From contig NZ_CP037952.1 of NCBI RefSeq assembly GCF_004358345.1, positions 2,046,001 to 2,110,000 on the forward strand: DNA of 64,000 bases. Direction: 5' to 3'. The position numbers and the translations under genes were made by a program. Under the pieces are notes generated by a model. It had not been told where the DNA came from. It did no database searches and saw nothing but the letters and a program-made list of their open reading frames with translations. Position 1 is the first letter of the stretch. Each line of letters begins with the position of its first letter. Source of the DNA: Parashewanella spongiae. Its GTDB lineage: Bacteria > Pseudomonadota > Gammaproteobacteria > Enterobacterales > Shewanellaceae. Shown here one piece after another: positions 58,517-64,000 of this stretch.

Positions 58517-59350
58517 TTACTCTTCGACTAAGGTAATGCACTTAAATAACTCAGCGTTGCCAGCAAGTGTTTGGGCAAGCTTAGGGAGTAAAGAGGACAT
58601 TTTGCTTTTGATTGTCCACGGTGGATTGATGACAAACATACCTGAAGACGTCATGCCGCGTCCGCTTGAGTCCGAAGCTATGCCTAATTCAAATTGTTGA
58701 ATATTCTTTATGCCGCTATTTTTTAGCTTTCTCTCCATCATATTGATGGTATTTCGCTCAACAACAGGATACCAAATGGCATAAACGCCAGTGCTAAATT
58801 TTCCATAAGCTTTTATGACACTTTCGATAACCAGTTCATACTCAGCTTTTACTTCATATGACGGGTCGATGAGTATCAGCGCTCGGCGACTTTTAGTAGG
58901 AACTATGCTATTCATTCCTTTTAAACCATCTTCTTGGGCAATTTTAACTTTTCGGTTCTGACCGATGTTACTCGTCAAATGTTTAAAATCCTGTGGGTGA
59001 AGTTCATACAACCAAGCGCGATCGTGAGTACGCAAAAAGTGTTTTGCTATCGCCGGTGAACCTGGATAAAACTCTAAACGCTTAGATCCGTTATAAGCTT
59101 GAATAGCCTCAAAGTAACTGCTGATTTCCGGAAAGTTATTTGAATCTAATTTAGCGATACCATTGTTGTATTCTTGTAGTTTTTGCATGTCATCAGATTT
59201 TATGCTGAATAGCCCAGCCCCTGAGTGAGTGTCGATATATTCAAATGGTTTATCTTTTTTCAATAAATGTTCCAGTATTTCAACTTGAACTATGTGCTTA
59301 ATTACGTCGGCAAAATTACCGGCGTGAAAAGAATGTCTGTAGCTGAGCAA
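58517..59350 (-). CDS. rlmJ: 23S rRNA (adenine(2030)-N6)-methyltransferase
   Basis: 278 aa from TTG 59350, which gives the conserved start MLSYRHSFHAGNFADV; an ATG at 59377 adds nine unlikely residues. It methylates A2030 of 23S rRNA using SAM. DTHSGAGLFS binds SAM, and the catalytic motif reads LILIDPSYEVK (DPSY in place of the DPPY of E. coli). YPGSP and YAIWYPV are further family blocks. No operon partners. Confidence 0.92.
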   Translation of the reverse strand: MLSYRHSFHAGNFADVIKHIVQVEILEHLLKKDKPFEYIDTHSGAGLFSIKSDDMQKLQEYNNGIAKLDSNNFPEISSYFEAIQAYNGSKRLEFYPGSPAIAKHFLRTHDRAWLYELHPQDFKHLTSNIGQNRKVKIAQEDGLKGMNSIVPTKSRRALILIDPSYEVKAEYELVIESVIKAYGKFSTGVYAIWYPVVERNTINMMERKLKNSGIKNIQQFELGIASDSSGRGMTSSGMFVINPPWTIKSKMSSLLPKLAQTLAGNAELFKCITLVEE

Positions 59351-59624
59351 AGTAGTGTCTCTGTAATTAAAAACCACATAATGTGGGATGAGGTGCGAGT
59401 TATGATCTGGCGGCTGACGGTATCAGTCAACTAGTTTATTGTTATTTTTTAGCAAAGCATGATGGAAATTGTGACCGCCATAAAAAATATCAATTAATAC
59501 TAAGTGAATAATATTTAATTACTCATTAAAAAATAATGTCTTAGACTTATTTTATGGTGTTTTCTATGTGTTTTCATAGAGAAGAATGTTAATTAAAATG
59601 ATGTAATCCCACTGGGGAGGATTT

Positions 59625-61280
59625 ATGGCTGTATCTGGATCAAATGATAGAGTATTAATTGAAGGTTATGAATTTAACCAAGAAGAATTAGAAAGGATTG
59701 TCACTGCGGATAAACCGAGAGAAACGAGTTTTGGCAGTAAAATTGGAGATTTGTTGAACGGCGGGAAAAAACAAAAAGCTATTAATGCGATTGTAGGGAA
59801 ATTTAGCATAATAAGTACAAAAGATGATGCCCTAGTACAAATGGTAAAAAGGTTTGATGTAGTACGGAAATTAGCCTCTGCAGAACATCAAAAATTATTC
59901 GTGATTTATGAGAAGCCATCTTCAAAGGATGACAGCAAAATAAATATCTGGCTGAGTATTCAAAATTATGATTTAAAATTAAGAGATGGATCCTCTCTAG
60001 GACAATTGACAGCATCTTCCGAAGACCATTCGAAAGTAGTTTCACATGAAAACTTAAATGATGTTCTTCAACCTTTATGTGATGCGAGTTTACTTCGAGC
60101 AGCTACTATATTTGATATAGAACAGGGCCTTAATAATGACGACTCTGAGGTAGAATTCGTTGGGACAGCATTAGAAGTCAATGAGGAAATTCAACAAGCT
60201 CACTTTAAAAAGTTACTCGTGTGCTGTGAAAAGGTTTATAAATTAGATGCTGCCTCAAGTGCTGGGTTTGCTGTTGAAATCTCAAAAACAAGCGAAGTCT
60301 CGCCACATTACAAGGTTGATTGTAAGCGTGATGGTAAAAGCATATATTCCGTTTCGGATATCACAGAATCGCAGTGCAATGCTCTAGCCTTTACTGTGGC
60401 AAAAATTAATGCACGTAGCAAAACAACACAGCAAAACCTTGACGATTTAGTAACATTGCAACAAGGGGTGTTTGGGTTAGATGCTTCTGCTTGCTCAGGA
60501 TTGAAAATTGATTTAACGGCTTCTGATGATAGCCCCGCAAAATATGGAGTGGTTTGTAAAATGAAGGGGCAAGAAGTATTTTCCGCCCAAGAAATTACTA
60601 AAGAAGAGTATCAACAACTTGCTGTTTCTGTCGCCGTTATAGAGGCGAAAGAAATTGTCGAAAAAATGCATAGAGAGTACAAGAAGGAAGAATATTTCAC
60701 AAAAACGATAACTTATATGACGGAAGATGGCTCTGATTCTCGTGCTTTACTGCTTAATGACCGTGATGAATCGTTTAACAGTGCTAAGTTTGTCAGCTGT
60801 GAACAGGGTGATGAGGTAGCGGGCGCAAGGCATTACACACTCACTTTTCAAGCTCAGCACAATTCGGTTAAAACTACTTTTGATATCAAGTACCCCTTCC
60901 CGTTATCACTGCATAAGGCTGAGAGTAATGTTCCTGGTCAAAGATTCATGATTACTCCTGGACAAATTTATCGTGGTCATACAAAAGCAAGACAATCTCT
61001 GCAGTTGAAGGAATTGTTTAAATCAGACCAAGCCAACAAATACACGAATATTAGGGATGTTTTAGATCCATATTTTTATTCATCTCAAGATATTGTGTTA
61101 TTTGAGGCTGTTAAGCCAATATTAATGAAGCTTGACGAAAGAACTGGTGGTAAAGGTGAATGCTTCCACAATATGGAAACAATGAAAGTGCTTCATGAAG
61201 TCAAAGTAGGGGATACGAGTGTGGCAGAGCTCGCTCAAGAGCCAACGGTTATTGAAAAATTAGAGAAAAAGAGCAATTAA
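59625..61280 (+). CDS. Candidate type III effector with SPI-2-effector-like N-terminus, copy 1
   Basis: 551 aa; ribosome site GGGGAGG 7 nt upstream of the ATG. No signal peptide. The N-terminus has LIEGYEFN, then (35-115) SFGSKIGDLLNGG, VVRKLASAEHQKLFVIYE and INIWLSI. This order parallels the conserved translocation domain of Salmonella SPI-2 effectors (WEK(I/M)xxFF, then a helical segment and a beta pair). A middle module of about 70 aa is present twice (about 200-262 and 278-342). The C-terminal 190 aa (EEYFTKTITYMTEDGS to SVAELAQ) is shared with the gene at 61695. No enzyme motif recognised. Effector status is inferred. Confidence 0.6.
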   Translation: MAVSGSNDRVLIEGYEFNQEELERIVTADKPRETSFGSKIGDLLNGGKKQKAINAIVGKFSIISTKDDALVQMVKRFDVVRKLASAEHQKLFVIYEKPSSKDDSKINIWLSIQNYDLKLRDGSSLGQLTASSEDHSKVVSHENLNDVLQPLCDASLLRAATIFDIEQGLNNDDSEVEFVGTALEVNEEIQQAHFKKLLVCCEKVYKLDAASSAGFAVEISKTSEVSPHYKVDCKRDGKSIYSVSDITESQCNALAFTVAKINARSKTTQQNLDDLVTLQQGVFGLDASACSGLKIDLTASDDSPAKYGVVCKMKGQEVFSAQEITKEEYQQLAVSVAVIEAKEIVEKMHREYKKEEYFTKTITYMTEDGSDSRALLLNDRDESFNSAKFVSCEQGDEVAGARHYTLTFQAQHNSVKTTFDIKYPFPLSLHKAESNVPGQRFMITPGQIYRGHTKARQSLQLKELFKSDQANKYTNIRDVLDPYFYSSQDIVLFEAVKPILMKLDERTGGKGECFHNMETMKVLHEVKVGDTSVAELAQEPTVIEKLEKKSN

Positions 61281-61348
61281 CAGAAGCTGAAAGTTAAATC
61301 CTTAAGTTGCTAGATTACAAGGTTTTTTAATATTTAGTTTTTCATATC

Positions 61349-61377
61349 AATGCTTCCAAAATAGGGAGCATTTTTTT
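61349..61377 (+). terminator. Intrinsic terminator after candidate effector 1
   Basis: AATGCTTCC pairs with GGGAGCATT (one G-T) across a 6-nt loop and is followed by a seven-T run. Confidence 0.85.
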
Positions 61378-61434
61378 ACAAGTCTCCTAAAATTGAACAT
61401 ACATAATAGTTGTATCATTAGTGTCTTATAGATC

Positions 61435-61512
61435 CCCACTATCGTAGGAATTACGAAACTACCACATGGAGTTGTGCATATAACACTCACTCGTGCGATT
61501 GCTCTGCTTTCC
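61435..61512 (+). repeat. Family F repeat, copy 3 (partial)
   Basis: ACCACATGGAGTTGTGCAT and CACTCGTGCGATTGCTCTG match the other F copies; the left half is lost. The rest of 61378-61694 shows no gene. Confidence 0.55.
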
Positions 61513-61694
61513 CGTTAGTTAATAATAAATAAGTAGATATTAGAATTATTCTCTCTAATGACATTCTACTATTTATTAAACAAAGTGTTAGTTATATTTC
61601 CAACCACATTTGAAAAGACGGTTAGCAGCTTGAATATCAGAAATAAGATAATATTTGAGTCAGTTCGATTTTAGTCGGTGATAGGAAATAAAAT

Positions 61695-63026
61695 ATGGCT
61701 GCACAAAACACAGCTAAAGCAAATGTAAACGGGTTTTATTTTCAAGCAGACAATCTAGCAAAAATCATCACGGCAAATTCAGAAACTGAAGCAAAGCAAA
61801 TGGGCATTTTCAGGTCGATTAGAGATTTGCTTTTGCAAAAAAGAGTGGAACAAAAAACGATTGATAAGATAGTTAGTGAGCTTAGAGAAAATGATCCTTC
61901 AAGTACGACAATCATGCAAAGGATTAAGCGGTTTCAAGATTTAAAGAGTATGACGACAATCAATGACCAAAGTCTGTTCTCGATTACTACTACTCCAGCA
62001 CTAGATGCTTCTAGAATTGTTGTGGTATTAAGGATTGACCATTATGAAGTTGCTAGAGGTGAAATAGATAAAAATTCAGCGAGCCATGACGTCGTTACAG
62101 AGTACCAGAGTTCGGGAGATCTTGCCGATACCTTGCTTCAAAATACACAAGCTGATTGTTGTCAATATATTGAAAAAGTGTTGACTTGTTGCCAACAGAT
62201 TCAAGGTAAAGGAGTGAAAGAAAGTAAAAAACTCATTGTAGCGATAACTCAAAAGAGTGAAACACCAAAGCAATATTCTGTGATGTGTGAATATGAAGAA
62301 AAAGAGCTTTATCATGCTCATGATTTATCTGAACAAGAGGCTAGTCAATTTATTAGATTAGAAGCGGCTTTGAAGGCAGAGCACAGTATCGCAAGTAAGC
62401 AAGAGGAGTATTTAGATGAAGAATACTTTTTAAATGCAATTAAGTACATGACCGAAGAAGGATCGCCGACAAGAACGGCATTAATGGACGAGTCTGATGG
62501 CTCATTTAATAGTACAAAATTTGTCAGTTGTAGCCCATGTCCGGATAAAGATGGTTTTTATGAGATACAGTTTAAATCTCATTTTGATGGCAAGGCTGTG
62601 CTTTATGAAATTAAGTACCCATTTCCACTACCATTTCATGTTGATAAAAGTAATGAAGTGGGCTCAAAAGCAAGCAAAGTAGGTGCAGGTTGTATCGGAA
62701 GAGGGCATTCCAATGTCGCACGACTGAGTGAGTTAAAGAGTCTATTAAGTAATGCTAAGCCCTACGTTTCAATAAGAGAATTTTTAGTTCAATTTAAAGG
62801 AACGTATCGTGATACTGCATTATTTGAAACAGTAAAACCTGCTCTAATGGATCTCGATAAGAAAACCGGTGGAAAAGGGCAATGTTTTATGGATGTTGTA
62901 ACTATGAGAATGTTGCATGGTATAAAGATACAACAAACATCAGTTGCAGAGCTTTCACAGGAAACTTCAATGCTGCCTAAATTAACTGGAGAACCACCTA
63001 AAGTAAGACCAGACAATAAAATGTAA
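61695..63026 (+). CDS. Candidate type III effector with SPI-2-effector-like N-terminus, copy 2
   Basis: 443 aa; AGGAAA precedes the ATG. Paralogue of 59625. N-terminus NGFYFQADNLAKIITA, then GIFRSIRDLLLQKR (37-50), IMQRIKRFQDLKSMTTIN and SLFSIT occupy the same positions as in the partner. Only one middle module is present (about 160-228). The C-terminal block (EEYFLNAIKYMTEEGS, FNSTKFVSC, KTGGKGQCFMD, LHGIKIQQTSVAELSQ) is strongly conserved between the two. It ends with a charged tail. No catalytic signature recognised. It has its own repeat-rich leader, so it is probably transcribed separately. Confidence 0.6.
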   Translation: MAAQNTAKANVNGFYFQADNLAKIITANSETEAKQMGIFRSIRDLLLQKRVEQKTIDKIVSELRENDPSSTTIMQRIKRFQDLKSMTTINDQSLFSITTTPALDASRIVVVLRIDHYEVARGEIDKNSASHDVVTEYQSSGDLADTLLQNTQADCCQYIEKVLTCCQQIQGKGVKESKKLIVAITQKSETPKQYSVMCEYEEKELYHAHDLSEQEASQFIRLEAALKAEHSIASKQEEYLDEEYFLNAIKYMTEEGSPTRTALMDESDGSFNSTKFVSCSPCPDKDGFYEIQFKSHFDGKAVLYEIKYPFPLPFHVDKSNEVGSKASKVGAGCIGRGHSNVARLSELKSLLSNAKPYVSIREFLVQFKGTYRDTALFETVKPALMDLDKKTGGKGQCFMDVVTMRMLHGIKIQQTSVAELSQETSMLPKLTGEPPKVRPDNKM

Positions 63027-63114
63027 AGCGGGCGGTGATATAACTATTTACATAATTCTACTGCCAACTTGATCAAGTTTCAGCTATTATTCCAAGTCGC
63101 TTTTTACATAATAA

Positions 63115-63445
63115 TACCAATTACAGTAATTAAATGCTCAACTCAGAGCTATGTATGCGCACAAAGTACAAACGAAATTGGTGAAAACATAGTTATCTAC
63201 GTTGAGATAATTTTGTGAAGTATTCTTTATAAACCAAAGTGTGCGCATACAAGCTCCCGAAGGGCAAGGCTAAAGGTTTCCATTACTGCGTTGCACGTTC
63301 TCTTGAATTATCCCGACAAAAGCACGAAGTGCGTTGAACGTCAGCTTTGTATGGCGGCCGTAGGGAATATAGTACTTCGAACATGCGCCTTGTACTGAAA
63401 ACCTTTATCTCTTGCTGAGTGAGAGATTAATTACTGTAATTGGTA
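63115..63445 (+). repeat. Family E element, copy 2 (intact form)
   Basis: 331 bp, TACCAATTACAGTAATTAA to TTAATTACTGTAATTGGTA. It contains the hairpin GTCAGCTTTGTATGGC at about 63340-63360, with a T-G pair in the stem. It ends 48 bp before the M1 peptidase start. Confidence 0.82.
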
Positions 63446-63493
63446 TAATAAGTACTTCGTCACAGATGGAGCTTTAATAAAAAAGGAATAACC

Positions 63494-64000
63494 GTGCGCT
63501 TATCACGATATCTCATAGTATTGATGACCTTAAATTTGGTCACTGTTCATGCCAACGCCTCAATAATTGAACAAACTAAAGGTAATTTTCAAGACAAGTT
63601 TCGCCAATTAGAAGAACACCTTCCTACACCCAATGATTATCGTAATGCTGCGGGCGAGCCTGGTAAAGATTATTGGCAACAACAAGTTGATTATAAAATT
63701 GATGTACGGCTTGATGAAAAAAAACGTCGTTTATCGGGTAGCGAAATCATCACCTATCATAATAATTCTCCTTACACGTTAAAATACTTATGGTTTCAGC
63801 TAGAACAAAACCGATTTAAGACTGACTCAGCCGCAGAAAGAACGAGTGTATTCAAGGGGATAAATAATAATGTTGATGCCCATAACACCCACGAAGCAAA
63901 AGCGTTTGCAAAAATTGGGTTAAAGCAATTACGTCGTCAACAATTCATGACCGATAATGAACTAGGCTATGTATTATCGAGTGTGACAGATAAAAAAGGT
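63494..64000 (+). CDS. M1-family metallopeptidase, N-terminal part (cut by window end)
   Basis: Starts at GTG 63494 with AAAGGA 6 nt upstream and is open to the right edge (169 codons). Signal peptide about 1-24 ends near VHA-NAS. YRNAAGEPGKDYWQQQVDYK and ITYHNNSPYTLKYLWFQLEQN match the N-terminal beta domain of secreted aminopeptidase-N-like proteins. The catalytic HExxH would lie beyond the window, so activity cannot be checked. Confidence 0.8.
   Translation, partial: MRLSRYLIVLMTLNLVTVHANASIIEQTKGNFQDKFRQLEEHLPTPNDYRNAAGEPGKDYWQQQVDYKIDVRLDEKKRRLSGSEIITYHNNSPYTLKYLWFQLEQNRFKTDSAAERTSVFKGINNNVDAHNTHEAKAFAKIGLKQLRRQQFMTDNELGYVLSSVTDKKG

Noticed and set aside
59625-63026. A toxin-antitoxin or toxin-immunity pair
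   Set aside because: Both genes are full-length paralogues of similar architecture with separate leaders and a terminator between them, unlike toxin-antitoxin pairs.
1-64000. tRNA or rRNA genes, prophage or integron
   Set aside because: I found no tRNA-like cloverleaf ends, rRNA segments, phage structural genes or integrase. The hairpin modules lack the attC core sites.

Overview
The window looks like chromosomal DNA of a marine gammaproteobacterium of the order Alteromonadales, most likely in the Shewanellaceae (Shewanella/Parashewanella-like). The basis is the truA-folC-dedD-cvpA-purF core order, the large TonB-dependent receptors, an OsmC-YcaO fusion and the PepSY/TonB iron cluster. The exact genus is inference. 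Base composition is AT-rich throughout.

Layout: 0-2.2 kb holds the end of a phosphatidylserine-decarboxylase-like gene and a small hypothetical gene. 2.2-6.9 kb is a Fur-type iron locus: a TonB receptor divergent from a three-gene membrane operon with a PepSY protein. 7.5-18.1 kb has a secreted protein, OsmC-YcaO, an ISAs1-family insertion sequence, a cysteine-cluster protein, an MsbA-type ABC exporter and a second TonB receptor. 18.6-24.5 kb has a large protein with a C-terminal amidoligase-like domain, a TauE/SafE permease and a DNA-alkylation repair pair (Ada/AlkA-type fusion plus Ogt). 25-36.8 kb has glmM, rfbD-rfbC and ugd (sugar nucleotides), a PPR-Smr protein, two small unknown proteins, then truA-folC-dedD. 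An old duplication separates dedD from cvpA-purF. It created two secreted calcineurin-type phosphoesterases and a broken second dedD tail. 43-47.5 kb has an M3 peptidase lipoprotein, an SDR pseudogene and a LysE exporter. 48-63 kb contains a 1,687-aa protein with a C-terminal OTU protease domain, rhlE, a nested pile of insertion sequences, a McbG-like pentapeptide protein, rlmJ and two paralogous proteins with a candidate type III effector N-terminus. The right edge enters an M1 peptidase gene.

Most intergenic space is short non-autonomous repeats. I separate families R1, A, B, C, D, E, F and G by their termini and target duplications. Several are nested. Families A, R1 and C end at TA/TAA/TTA sites (A is clearly TA), while B and G share related termini and a five-base TTNAA duplication. 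A short hairpin module with a covarying base pair recurs in several of them.

The most unusual content is a scattered set of AT-rich, signal-peptide-less proteins with eukaryote-like or host-directed domains: OTU protease, PPR plus Smr, amidoligase, and a pair with an N-terminal arrangement like the Salmonella SPI-2 effector translocation domain. I infer a host-associated lifestyle with injected effectors. No secretion-system genes are in the window, so this remains a hypothesis.
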